This document shows positions 1 through 9,248 of a stretch of DNA of 64,000 bases, piece after piece. Made by a program: the position numbers and the translations under genes. The first letter of the stretch is position 1. The number at the start of each line of letters is the position of its first letter. Origin of the DNA: an uncultured Halomonas sp. (GTDB lineage: Bacteria > Pseudomonadota > Gammaproteobacteria > Pseudomonadales > Halomonadaceae). The DNA is taken from assembly GCF_946887195.1 (NCBI RefSeq), contig NZ_CAMPKE010000010.1, positions 1 to 64,000 of the forward strand, given 5' to 3'. A model generated the notes under the pieces. That model did not search any database. It was not told the origin of the DNA and saw only the letters and a list, made by a program, of their open reading frames with translations.

Positions 1-136
1 CGCCGCGCGCAATGGCGTCGGCATGGCGGCTATTCTCAGCATCGACCCAGGCATTGAACGACGCCACCAGCGCGGCGTTGTCGATGGCGTGCTCCGGCGT
101 GTACAGGCCCGTGCCGGTAATCACGGCTTTTATCAT
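1..136 (-). CDS. Beta-ketoacyl-ACP synthase III-like protein, N-terminal fragment
   Basis: Only the first 45 codons are in the window; the gene continues beyond position 1. The start is an ATG at 136 preceded by a GTGAGGAGA ribosome binding site. The visible N-terminus begins MIKAVITGTGLYTPEHAIDN, which matches the opening beta strand and glycine turn of the FabH-type thiolase fold, in the long FabH-like subfamily seen in Pseudomonas and relatives. FabH-type enzymes condense acyl-CoA with malonyl-ACP to begin fatty-acid chains. The catalytic Cys/His/Asn lie outside the window, so the assignment rests on the N-terminus alone. Confidence 0.6.
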   Translation of the reverse strand, partial: MIKAVITGTGLYTPEHAIDNAALVASFNAWVDAENSRHADAIARG

Positions 137-188
137 GTGCTCTCCTCACGGTGACAAAAACGCCACCTGACTGTCCCTCGTCGTCGTC

Positions 189-3100
189 TCAGCGACCGGC
201 AATCTCCGCCCAGCGTTTTTCCAGGCGCTTGGCGGAAACCGGCATCAGCGTGCCCAACTGCTGGGCGAACAGCGATACCCGAAACTCCTCGAGCCACCAG
301 CCGAACTCGATCAGGCGAGGATCTTCCCGGCCGCCGCGCGCCTCGGCCTGGCGACGATTGGCCAGGCGCGTCTCGAAATCCTGAATCTCCTGCATCAGCA
401 TCTGGTCGCGCATGCGCTCGCGCGGAGCCTTCTCCAGGCGAATTTTCGCGGCCTCCATATAACGAGGATACTCCGCTAGCCACTCCCCTGCCTCGCTGAT
501 GAAGCCGGGATGCACCAAGCGCTGCATCTGCGCCTTTAAATCACTGTATACCAGCGCCAACGCCAGGCTGAGATTGCCTTTCAACGCCTGGGTCACAGCC
601 AGATGCCCCTCGAGTGCGTCATGCAGCGTGCTCAGCAGCGATTCGCCGTAGGGTATGAGCTCGCCACGCCGTTCACGCAACCGTTCATCCAGCGCCTCGC
701 GCGAGCGCGGCAGCGGATCGGTGGCGATCTCGTGCAGGAACACCGCCGCGACCCAATCATCGAGCAACTGCTGTTTGCTACCCACCTTGGTGTATAGCAG
801 CGCGCAGCGTTCCAGCCCTTTCAACTGCTTGAGCGCCTTGACCTGATCCGGCAAACGCTGCATGGCCAAGCGCTTGATCCCCTGGCGGTGCGCTTCGTGG
901 GCCTTGGCCGGATGATCGAACAGTTCGACCGCCAGCCCAGCGCCCTTACCCACGCCTTGCTCGGTGAGCGCCGGATAGGCCTCGACGCGAATCCCCGCCT
1001 GGGTGGTGGTGCGAGATTCGGCCAAGGGCGTCTCGGGCAGATCGTCGAGTGCTTCTGCCACACCGGCGGATTCGCTCAGTGCCTGGGCGCCGGCACTGGC
1101 CGCTGCGGAGAAACGCCGCTCCAGCGTCGCGAGATCCCGGCCCTGCCCCAATACCTCGCCGGCATGATCGACCACCTTCAGATTCATACGCAGATGCGGC
1201 TCGAGCAGATCCGCGCGCCAGTCATCGGGCGCTAGCCGCAACCCAGTCTTAATGCGCAGGAACTCACCCAATGCCTCGCCGAGCGGCACGTCATCGGGCG
1301 CGATCACGTCAAGCGCGGCATCGACCCAGTCGGGTATCGGCACGACCTGCCGGCGTACCGACTTGGGCAGCGACTTGAGCAGCGCAATGCATTTTTCACG
1401 CAGCAGCCCCGGCACCAGCCATTCGAGGCGGTGACGCGGTAGCTGCGAGAGCATCGCCGCCGGTACGGTCATACTCACCCCATCGTCTTCGGCCCCCGGC
1501 GCGAAATGATAGCTCAACGGATAGCGAACGCCATTCAAGGTCAGCTCATCCGGATACTGCTCCTCGCTGATATCGCCGACCTCGCGCGCCATCAACGTGG
1601 CCTTGTCGAGCTTCAGGATATCCGGTTCGTCGCGCTCGGCCTGGCGGCGCCAGTGCTCGAACCCCTTGCCATTGATGATATCGCTGGGCAAGCGCCGATC
1701 GTAGAAATCGAACAGCGTTTCCTCATCGATCAGAATATCGCGCTTTCGCGCCCGATCTTCAAGATTCTCGACCTCATCGATCAGTTCGCGGTTATGCGCG
1801 AAGAACGCGGCCCTGGTACGGTATTCGCCCTCGACCAGTGCGCGGCGAATGAATATTTCACGCGCTTCATCCGGGGCGATCGGCCCGTAATGCACCTTGC
1901 GCCGTGCGACGATCGGCAGCCCGAACAGCGTGACCTGTTCGAAGGCCACGACCTGGGCGCGTTTCATCTCCCAGTGCGGTTCGCTGTAGCTGCGCTTGGT
2001 CAAGTGCCCGGCCAGCGGCTCGATCCACTCCGGCTGAATCCGCGCGACCTGGCGAGCGAACAGCCGCGAGGTTTCGATGAGTTCCCCGACCATGATCCAT
2101 TTCGGCGTTTTCTTCGCCATCCCCGAGCCGGGGTGAATCATGAATTTGCGGTTGCGAGCGCCCAGATACTCGCGATTCTCGATGAACTGGCCGATGTTCG
2201 ACAGCAGCCCGGTCAGCAGTGCCTGATGCAGCCGTGACTGCTGCAGGCGCCGCGCCTCGCGGGCGGCTTCGTCATCATCCGAGGCGGCGGCTAGCGAGTC
2301 GCTCAGGGCGGGCGCGGTGATTTCCATGTCGCGCAGCAACTGCCGAAGCTGGCGATAGGTGTCGTGCCATTCGCGCAGGCGCAGGTAATTGAGGTAATGC
2401 TCGCGGCACCAGCGGCGCAATTGATTGCCGGAGAGTTCGTCGCGCGCGGCCTCGAAGCCGGCCCACAGATTGAGCCAGGCGACGAAATCGGAATCCGGAT
2501 CGTCCCAGCGCTTGTGGGCCTGATCGGCGGCCTGGCGTTTCTCCGCCGGGCGCTCGCGTGGGTCCTGCACCGATAGCGCGCTGACCACGATCAATACCTC
2601 GCGCAGGCACTCATGTTCGGCGCCGGCCAGCACCATACGCGCCAGGCGCGGATCGATGGGCAGTTTGGCCAAACGCCGACCGTTGGTCGTCAAACGGTTG
2701 CCGTCATCGACCGCGCCGAGTTCGAACAGCAGCCGAAAGCCATCCTTGATGAAGCGCGAATCCGGTGCGTCGACGAACGGAAAGGCCTCGATATCACCCA
2801 GTTTCAGCGCCAACATCGACAAAATCACCGAGGCCAGGTTGGTGCGCTGAATCTCCGGTTCGGTGTACTCGGGGCGCGCGAGAAAATCTTCTTCGCTGTA
2901 CAAACGCAGGCACACGCCTTCGGCGATACGTCCGCAACGGCCCTTGCGCTGATCGGCGCTGGCCTGGCTGATCGGCTCGATGGGCAGGCGCTGGATCTTG
3001 GCGCGGTAGCTGTAGCGGCTGATCCGCACCAGCCCCGGATCGATCACGTAGCGAATGCCGGGCACCGTCAGCGAGGTTTCGGCGACGTTGGTCGAGAGCA

Positions 3101-4190
3101 CGATGCGACGCCCGGCGTGTGATTGAAACACGCGGTTCTGCTCGGCGTTCGACAGCCGCGCGTAGAGCGGCAGAATCTCGGTACTCTTCAGGTTGGCATG
3201 GCGCAGGGTATCGGCGGTTTCGCGGATCTCGCGCTCGCCCGGCAGAAAAATCAGGATGTCGCGCGGGCCGCTGTACCAGCGCTTTTCGCGCTCGATGGCT
3301 TCGATCTCCTCCACCGCATGCACAATCCCCTCCTGCAGGGTACGGTCCTCTTCGCCGTCGCCATCGCGCAGCAGCGGCCGGTAGTGCACTTCGACCGGAA
3401 ACGTGCGCCCCGAAACCTGGACCACCGGCGCCGGTTTATCATTGATGGCGAAATGCGCCGAAAAGCGCTCCACGTCGATGGTCGCCGAGGTAATGACGAT
3501 CTTGAGGTCGGGACGCCGTTCGCTGAGACGCTTGAGATAGCCGAGCAGGAAATCGATGTTGAGGCTGCGCTCGTGGGCCTCGTCGATGATGATCGCCTCG
3601 TAGCGCTCGAGATCCGGGTCGTGCTGGGTCTCGGCCAGCAGAATACCGTCGGTCATCAGCTTGACCAGCGTACGCTCGTTGGTCTGATCGGTGAAACGCA
3701 CCTGATAGCCGACCTGCTCGCCCAATGGCACTTCCAGCTCTTCGGCAAGGCGTGTAGCCACCGAGCGTGCCGCCAGGCGGCGTGGCTGGGTATGGCCGAT
3801 CAATCCGCGCCGGCCCAGGCCTAGTTCCAGGCACAATTTGGGTAGCTGGGTGGTCTTGCCCGAACCGGTTTCGCCGGCCACCACCACCACCTGGTGCTCG
3901 CGCAGTGCGGCGAGAATGTCCTCGCGCTTCTCGGCGACCGGCAGCTGCTCGGGATAGCGCAGCGTAACCGGCAGTTGCCGGCGCGCTTCGAGTTGGGCCT
4001 GTGAGGCCACCAGGCGCGCATCGATATCGCGCAACGCCCGATCGATCGGCTGGCCGTCGCGCGCGCGAGGCTTCAGGCGCGCCAGACGCCGGCCCTGATT
4101 GTGCGCGTCGCGCAGCAGGCAATCGTCGAGTCGCGCCAGGCGTGTATCGAGTTCCTTCAAGGCATGGGTCGGCTGGGCGGTGGCGCTCAA
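189..4190 (-). CDS. hrpA: ATP-dependent RNA helicase HrpA
   Basis: This 1333-residue DEAH-box RNA helicase is close to the usual ~1300 residues of HrpA. Walker A GETGSGKT is at residues 106-113 and DEAH at 203-206, followed by the SAT motif, the helicase C domain, the HA2/OB-fold region and the long HrpA-specific C-terminal half. E. coli HrpA acts on stalled ribosomes and in fimbrial mRNA processing. The start appears to be TTG at 4190, with GAGGA four bases upstream; no in-frame ATG is near, and the first residues align with the expected N-terminus. It is monocistronic, with the terminator of the next minus-strand gene lying just upstream of its start. Confidence 0.96.
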   Translation of the reverse strand: MSATAQPTHALKELDTRLARLDDCLLRDAHNQGRRLARLKPRARDGQPIDRALRDIDARLVASQAQLEARRQLPVTLRYPEQLPVAEKREDILAALREHQVVVVAGETGSGKTTQLPKLCLELGLGRRGLIGHTQPRRLAARSVATRLAEELEVPLGEQVGYQVRFTDQTNERTLVKLMTDGILLAETQHDPDLERYEAIIIDEAHERSLNIDFLLGYLKRLSERRPDLKIVITSATIDVERFSAHFAINDKPAPVVQVSGRTFPVEVHYRPLLRDGDGEEDRTLQEGIVHAVEEIEAIEREKRWYSGPRDILIFLPGEREIRETADTLRHANLKSTEILPLYARLSNAEQNRVFQSHAGRRIVLSTNVAETSLTVPGIRYVIDPGLVRISRYSYRAKIQRLPIEPISQASADQRKGRCGRIAEGVCLRLYSEEDFLARPEYTEPEIQRTNLASVILSMLALKLGDIEAFPFVDAPDSRFIKDGFRLLFELGAVDDGNRLTTNGRRLAKLPIDPRLARMVLAGAEHECLREVLIVVSALSVQDPRERPAEKRQAADQAHKRWDDPDSDFVAWLNLWAGFEAARDELSGNQLRRWCREHYLNYLRLREWHDTYRQLRQLLRDMEITAPALSDSLAAASDDDEAAREARRLQQSRLHQALLTGLLSNIGQFIENREYLGARNRKFMIHPGSGMAKKTPKWIMVGELIETSRLFARQVARIQPEWIEPLAGHLTKRSYSEPHWEMKRAQVVAFEQVTLFGLPIVARRKVHYGPIAPDEAREIFIRRALVEGEYRTRAAFFAHNRELIDEVENLEDRARKRDILIDEETLFDFYDRRLPSDIINGKGFEHWRRQAERDEPDILKLDKATLMAREVGDISEEQYPDELTLNGVRYPLSYHFAPGAEDDGVSMTVPAAMLSQLPRHRLEWLVPGLLREKCIALLKSLPKSVRRQVVPIPDWVDAALDVIAPDDVPLGEALGEFLRIKTGLRLAPDDWRADLLEPHLRMNLKVVDHAGEVLGQGRDLATLERRFSAAASAGAQALSESAGVAEALDDLPETPLAESRTTTQAGIRVEAYPALTEQGVGKGAGLAVELFDHPAKAHEAHRQGIKRLAMQRLPDQVKALKQLKGLERCALLYTKVGSKQQLLDDWVAAVFLHEIATDPLPRSREALDERLRERRGELIPYGESLLSTLHDALEGHLAVTQALKGNLSLALALVYSDLKAQMQRLVHPGFISEAGEWLAEYPRYMEAAKIRLEKAPRERMRDQMLMQEIQDFETRLANRRQAEARGGREDPRLIEFGWWLEEFRVSLFAQQLGTLMPVSAKRLEKRWAEIAGR

Positions 4191-4211
4191 TGCATCCTCG
4201 CTGACTGTCGT

Positions 4212-4250
4212 AAAAAAACCTGCCCGCCGGAACTACCGAGGCGGGCAGGT
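4212..4250 (-). terminator. Rho-independent terminator of the acyl-CoA ligase gene
   Basis: On the minus strand the arms ACCTGCCCGCC and GGCGGGCAGGT form a perfect 11 bp GC-rich stem with an 11 nt loop, followed at once by seven T residues (plus-strand A run 4212-4218). It lies about 55 bases after the stop codon of the ligase and just before hrpA, so it should separate the two transcripts. Confidence 0.9.
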
Positions 4251-4305
4251 CATTGTAACGCCGGGCAAGCGGCCACGGCTATTTCATGATGGCGATCAGG
4301 CTAGC

Positions 4306-5964
4306 CTAGGAATCGCGCAGTTCGCGGCGCAGCACTTTCCCCACATTGGTCTTGGGCAGTTCGTCGCGAAACTCGATCAATTTGGGCACCTTGTAGGCGG
4401 CGAGCTCCTTCTTGCACCAGGTGCGCAGCGTTTCGGCATCCAGCGCCTCGTTGCGCGAGACCACGAACAGCTTGATCGCCTCGCCGCTGTTGTCGTCGGC
4501 GACACCGACCGCGGCGGCTTCGATCACGTCGGGATGGCCGGCCACCACGTCCTCGATCTCGTTGGGATAGACGTTGAAGCCGGAGACGATGATCATGTCC
4601 TTCTTGCGATCGACGATGCGGATGTAGCCATCCTCCTGCAGCACGGCGATATCGCCGGTGCGAATCCAGCCCTCGTCGTCGAGCGTCTTGGCGGTATCCT
4701 CGGGACGATTCCAGTAGCCCTTCATTACCTGCGGGCCCTTGACGCACAGCTCGCCCGGCTCGCCCAACGGCAATGCCCGGCCATCGTCATCGATCACCTT
4801 GACCGAGGTACCCGATGCCGGCTTGCCGATAGTGCCGAGTTGAATCGCATCCGGTGGGTTGAAGGAGACGATCGGCGAGGTTTCGGTCATGCCATAGCCT
4901 TCGGCGATCGGGCAACCGGTGATCTCCTCCCAGCGCTTGGCGGCGGTTCTGGTCAGCGCCATGCCGCCGGAGATGGTCAGCTTGAGCGAGGAGAAATCGA
5001 GGGCGCGGAACTCCTCGCGATTGCACAGCGCGTTGAACAGCGTGTTGAGCCCGACGAAGCCGGAGAACTTGATCGTCTTGAGGGTCTTGATGAAACCGTC
5101 GATATCGCGCGGATTGGTGATCAGCACGCTGTGATTGCCGGTCACCATCATGCACAGGCAGTTCACGGTGAAGGTATAGATGTGATAGACCGGCAGCGGC
5201 GCGATGATGACTTCGCTGCCTTCGTTCATCGCTCCCGCCATCAACGCGACGCGGGCCTGCAACATGTTGGCGACCAGGTTGCGATGGGTGAGCATGGTGC
5301 CCTTGGCCAGCCCCGTGGTGCCGCCGGTGTATTGCAGCGCGGCGACGTCGTCCATGCCCCGTGCCACCTCGCGATGCTCCAGGCCGCGCCCCTTGGCCAG
5401 CGCCTGGCGGAAACCGATCGCGGTGGGCAGTGAGTATTTCGGCACCATCTTCTTGACGTACTTGACCACCGCATTGATCAGCGTGCGCTGGGGAAAACCG
5501 TGCAGATCGCCCAGTTCGGTGACCAGCACATGCTTGATCTGCGACTGCCCGAGCACCTTCTCCAGCTTGTCGGCCATGTTGGCCAGAATCAGAATCGCCC
5601 TGGCGCCGGAATCCTCGAACTGGTGGCGCATTTCGCGTTCGGTATACAGCGGATTGGTATTGACCACCACCAGGCCGGCACGCAATGCGCCGAACACCGC
5701 CACCGGGAATTGCAGGACGTTGGGCAGTTGGATGGCGATGCGATCGCCCGGCTCGAGATCGGTTTCCTGCTGCAGCCAGGCGGCAAAATCCGACGATAAC
5801 GTATCCAACTCGCCGTAAGTCAGCACCCGGCCCATACAACTGAAGGCCGGCTTGTCGGCGAAGCGCTTGACCGAGGCATGGAAGACATCCACCACCGAGG
5901 TGTAGTCGTCCAACCCGTCAAGGGCCGGACCGGAGAGAATGGGAGCGCTGGCAGGCTGGTTCAT
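4306..5964 (-). CDS. fadD: Long-chain fatty-acid--CoA ligase (FadD-like)
   Basis: An AMP-forming acyl-CoA synthetase of 552 residues that activates fatty acids to acyl-CoA for beta-oxidation or lipid synthesis. The phosphate-binding loop YTGGTTG is near residue 212, with GYGMTETSP, the GWIRTGD motif and the C-terminal DRKKDMI and GKVLRR segments all present. I place the start at ATG 5964 (MNQPASAP) because GGAGAT precedes it; the open frame continues 24 codons further upstream with no ribosome binding site. The exact chain-length preference cannot be read from sequence. The symbol is by family resemblance. Confidence 0.88.
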   Translation of the reverse strand: MNQPASAPILSGPALDGLDDYTSVVDVFHASVKRFADKPAFSCMGRVLTYGELDTLSSDFAAWLQQETDLEPGDRIAIQLPNVLQFPVAVFGALRAGLVVVNTNPLYTEREMRHQFEDSGARAILILANMADKLEKVLGQSQIKHVLVTELGDLHGFPQRTLINAVVKYVKKMVPKYSLPTAIGFRQALAKGRGLEHREVARGMDDVAALQYTGGTTGLAKGTMLTHRNLVANMLQARVALMAGAMNEGSEVIIAPLPVYHIYTFTVNCLCMMVTGNHSVLITNPRDIDGFIKTLKTIKFSGFVGLNTLFNALCNREEFRALDFSSLKLTISGGMALTRTAAKRWEEITGCPIAEGYGMTETSPIVSFNPPDAIQLGTIGKPASGTSVKVIDDDGRALPLGEPGELCVKGPQVMKGYWNRPEDTAKTLDDEGWIRTGDIAVLQEDGYIRIVDRKKDMIIVSGFNVYPNEIEDVVAGHPDVIEAAAVGVADDNSGEAIKLFVVSRNEALDAETLRTWCKKELAAYKVPKLIEFRDELPKTNVGKVLRRELRDS

Positions 5965-6125
5965 GGCTGATCTCCGAGGATGCCACCGGCTGAAGCCGAC
6001 TGTTTTTTTGTTGGCCCCAAGTGGATCGACTGTCACTCAGGGTAATAAGCACGTCGCAGCCACCTTATAACAGCACTGAGATGCTGTAAAACAAGCGATT
6101 GAAACGATCGTTCAGCCCTGATCGC

Positions 6126-6917
6126 TCAGTGTCCGCTCGTGCTGACATACTGCGCCTTAATTTCACCGTCGCGCCATACCAGCAGTTCACCTGGCTGCAT
6201 GCTTGTCCAGCGCTCGTTATCGGTCAATGGCTGGGTGGCGATCACCGAAACCACATCGGCGGGCGTGGTGTGCTCGATGAAGTCGACGACCATCTCGGCG
6301 TCGCACAGGCGCGCCTCGCCGAACGGAGCGCGCCGCGTGATATGCACCAGTTTGGTCGCGCAGTAACAATACAGGTGGCGGCCGTCGGTCAGCAGCATAT
6401 TGAACACACCGAATTCGCGTAGCCGTTCGCAGAGGCCATGCAGCGTTTGCCATAGCGCATCGGAATTGCTCGGCGGATGCGCAAAGCGCTGGCGCAATTC
6501 GCCCATCAGCCAACAGAAAACGTGTTCACTGTCAGTGTCGCCCACCGCCTGATAGAACGATGGCGTCAGTGCCTGCCAGCCAGTGAGCTGACCATTGTGC
6601 GCATAGCACCACTGGCGCCCCCACATCTCGCGAGTGAAAGGATGCGTATTGGCCAGGCGGATATCGCCGACATTGGCCTGGCGAATATGGCTGATGACGA
6701 CATGCGATTTGATCGGATAATCGCTGATCAAGCGTGCGATCGGCGAGTCCACCGAGGGGTGGGGATCGCGAAACTCGCGGTAGCCGCCCTCTTCGTAAAA
6801 GGCGATGCCCCAACCGTCGCGGTGCGGGCCGGTGCCGCCACCGCGCCGCAAGAATCCGGTGAAGCTGAAGCAGATATCCGTAGGCACATTGGCGCTCATG
6901 CCCAACAGTTCACACAT
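6126..6917 (-). CDS. yafJ: Class II glutamine amidotransferase (YafJ-like)
   Basis: 263 residues starting MCELLGM, so Cys2 becomes the N-terminal nucleophile after Met removal, as in Ntn-type GATase II domains. The downstream DGWGIAFY, SHIRQANVG and AHNGQL segments are typical of the stand-alone YafJ family. No synthetase domain is attached, so the acceptor of the released ammonia is unknown. The start overlaps the last eight bases of the von Willebrand A gene, which suggests co-transcription with it. Confidence 0.9.
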   Translation of the reverse strand: MCELLGMSANVPTDICFSFTGFLRRGGGTGPHRDGWGIAFYEEGGYREFRDPHPSVDSPIARLISDYPIKSHVVISHIRQANVGDIRLANTHPFTREMWGRQWCYAHNGQLTGWQALTPSFYQAVGDTDSEHVFCWLMGELRQRFAHPPSNSDALWQTLHGLCERLREFGVFNMLLTDGRHLYCYCATKLVHITRRAPFGEARLCDAEMVVDFIEHTTPADVVSVIATQPLTDNERWTSMQPGELLVWRDGEIKAQYVSTSGH

Positions 6918-8760
6918 GCGGCTCCTCCCGCCGTAGCCGACGGCGATTCGCCGCGTGGCGACGCCACACGAACAGCATCATTAGCAACACTACCGCAGCC
7001 GCGATCAACCCCCAGGCCAGCGGGTCGTCACTGTGCTCGCGCAGTTCGGGGCTCACCCCGGCCCACAGTTTTTTGGCCTGCTCCGGCAATTCGCCGAGCG
7101 CCTGGCCAACGGAGCGACCCAACTCATCGAGCAGCGAGGATGATGGCTGCATGGGCTCGTCAGGCATCGGCCGATTGGCCAGCGCCTGGGCATTGACACC
7201 CTGGCGGTCGAGACTGGCGCTGCCCAGGCCGGTATCCGCCTCGTCATTGAGCTGTAGCGTTGGCAGCTCCAAGGTGCGCGTTTCGCCATCGAGCGTAATG
7301 GTTGCGGTCATTGCCAATGGCACCGACAGGTCGTCGTCGAGCTCGGGCAGCTCGATACGCCAATTGTGCTCGTCGACCGGCTCGACCGCTAGCGTATCGC
7401 CCTGCAGTATCGCCTCGATGCGCGTGTTGTCGGCATTCAAACGAGGATGCTCGGCGTGCAATCGAACCAGACCCACGGCTTCGTCGGCGAGGGCGCTGAT
7501 CGCCGGCAGCACATTGACGGCCTGGCGGCGCTGGCGCACGAACGCATCGCTTTCGGCAATCACCGCCAAGCGCGCGTTGCCGGTGGCATCGGGCGCTGGC
7601 AACAAGCCGCGATAGCGAACGCGCTCGCCGCTGCGCTCCCTGTCGCCTTCAGGCGCCAGCGTCACCGACTCGATCACATCGCCGTCGTCGATATCGCGCA
7701 ACTCGGCGCGCATCTGCAAATCCTGCGGCGTCTCGCCAGCCGTCAGCGGCACGCCCCGCTCGGCAAGCCAGGCCTCTATCGGCGTCTCGAAGCCACGGTA
7801 GAGCGCCGTCGGCAGCTCATCGGTACGCAACGATAGCGGGGAATCGATATTGACCCGGCTCTCGTCGCCGACCTCGCCCTCGATGCGCCATTCGCCCTCA
7901 CTCGGGTCGGGCACGGTGATCAGATCGAAGAGCGGCTGATGTTCCCAGCGGATGCTGTCGGGATGGTCCTCGGCGGTGTAGCGCTCGCCATCGGGACCAA
8001 TCAGCACCAGCGGCGGCGCATCCGGCTCGTGGAACAGCAAGGATGAGAACGCATCGACACGATCGTCGATGCGGAAGCGGTTTTCGTCCAGCGGCACCTG
8101 ATCGCGGGGAAAGATACGATCGAAGACGTCGAGAAAGGCGCGCATCAGCGCTTCGGGCGTCTCGGCCACCGCCGCAAGCCCGCCGGTGGTACGCGCCATG
8201 TTCTCGAGCAGTGTAAGGTCCACCTGGGGCGAAAAGGCGATGGTGTGGATCACCACGCCCTCATCGGCCAGTGCCGGCGCCAGCTCTTCCAACAAGCGCT
8301 GGCGCGAGGCCGCATCCTGCGCCCGCTTGTCGCCCTCGGCAGCGGGCACATCGACCACGCCATCGGTGAGCAACACCAGGTGGCGCTTGCTGGAAGTCGG
8401 CGGCGCCGATGCCGCCTGACGCACGGCCTGCTCGATATCGGTAAACTGCTGGTATTCGAACAGCGCCGGTTTCAGCGCCAGCGCACGGCGTCGCCAGGCA
8501 TCGTCGACGGTCGACGTAGGCAGCGGATTGGCGACCTCGCTGCCGAATGTCCACAACCCGCTGCGTGCACCGGACGGCAATAGCGAAACCATCAACTCCA
8601 GTGCACTGGCACTGAGCCGGTTGGGGTCGTTGTATTTCATGCTGCCGGAAACATCGATCACCAGGCGGACGTCCGGGCGATCCTCCGGCGCTTCCTGGGC
8701 CCACCCCTGAGTGGTCCAAGCCAGCAGCGACAGTAACGCTGCGGCAATCAACACGCGCAT
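6910..8760 (-). CDS. Von Willebrand factor A domain membrane-anchored protein
   Basis: 616 residues. A signal peptide covers about 1-21 (ending TQGWAQ). A vWA domain follows, with the intact MIDAS motif DVSGS at 36-40. Next come a long beta-rich region with no motif I recognise and a single transmembrane helix near 585-600 with a basic cytoplasmic tail. This predicts a periplasmic metal-ion-dependent adhesion domain tethered to the inner membrane. AAGGAATC precedes the ATG at 8760. It sits between a small membrane protein gene upstream and yafJ downstream. Its partner and function are not evident. Confidence 0.85.
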   Translation of the reverse strand: MRVLIAAALLSLLAWTTQGWAQEAPEDRPDVRLVIDVSGSMKYNDPNRLSASALELMVSLLPSGARSGLWTFGSEVANPLPTSTVDDAWRRRALALKPALFEYQQFTDIEQAVRQAASAPPTSSKRHLVLLTDGVVDVPAAEGDKRAQDAASRQRLLEELAPALADEGVVIHTIAFSPQVDLTLLENMARTTGGLAAVAETPEALMRAFLDVFDRIFPRDQVPLDENRFRIDDRVDAFSSLLFHEPDAPPLVLIGPDGERYTAEDHPDSIRWEHQPLFDLITVPDPSEGEWRIEGEVGDESRVNIDSPLSLRTDELPTALYRGFETPIEAWLAERGVPLTAGETPQDLQMRAELRDIDDGDVIESVTLAPEGDRERSGERVRYRGLLPAPDATGNARLAVIAESDAFVRQRRQAVNVLPAISALADEAVGLVRLHAEHPRLNADNTRIEAILQGDTLAVEPVDEHNWRIELPELDDDLSVPLAMTATITLDGETRTLELPTLQLNDEADTGLGSASLDRQGVNAQALANRPMPDEPMQPSSSLLDELGRSVGQALGELPEQAKKLWAGVSPELREHSDDPLAWGLIAAAVVLLMMLFVWRRHAANRRRLRREEPHV

Positions 8761-8769
8761 GGCGATTCC

Positions 8770-9198
8770 TTAGCCAATCACCGGCTCCCGGCGTTTATCG
8801 GCGAGCGGTGTCTTGCCGCCGCCCCCGCTAGTGTCATCGTGGGAGTCCGGCTGGTTGCGGCGCCGCAACCAGCCCCATAACAGCACTCCCGCGCCGACAC
8901 CCAGCCCGAGGCCCAGCAGCAATAGCGGTAGCGCCGCGCCGAAGTCGCCCCAGGCATTCTGCAGCACCGCCACGGCGGCGACCACGATAGCCGGCGCCAA
9001 GCCGTTGTAGACCTCGTCTTCCAGTACCGGAATCGTGAAACCGGCCGGCATCCACAGCATGCCCGCTACCATCCCCGTTATTACGAAACGTGGCAATCTC
9101 GGCAGCCAACGAATGGCAAGGTAGCCAGTCACCAGTACCACCAGCGACAATGCCACGTAGCTCAGCCATAGTAGTGGTATGGAGTCGGATATCAGCAT
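8770..9198 (-). CDS. Small membrane protein encoded upstream of the vWA protein
   Basis: 142 residues with about four hydrophobic segments (roughly 8-28, 38-56, 66-84 and 88-110) and a hydrophilic glycine/lysine-rich tail. I recognise no family. It ends nine bases before the vWA start, and AGGAGA lies ten bases before its ATG at 9198, so the two genes are probably one transcript. A shared role at the inner membrane is inferred from the pairing alone. Confidence 0.75.
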   Translation of the reverse strand: MLISDSIPLLWLSYVALSLVVLVTGYLAIRWLPRLPRFVITGMVAGMLWMPAGFTIPVLEDEVYNGLAPAIVVAAVAVLQNAWGDFGAALPLLLLGLGLGVGAGVLLWGWLRRRNQPDSHDDTSGGGGKTPLADKRREPVIG

Positions 9199-9248
9199 CG
9201 CCTAATTATCTCCTGGAGTAGATTCTTCATCATGGTACACCGCGTCCA

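Noticed and set aside
4099..5433. 444-codon plus-strand open frame antisense to hrpA and the acyl-CoA ligase
   Set aside because: It crosses the ends of two well-supported minus-strand genes and their terminator, and its composition is that of a high-GC antisense shadow.
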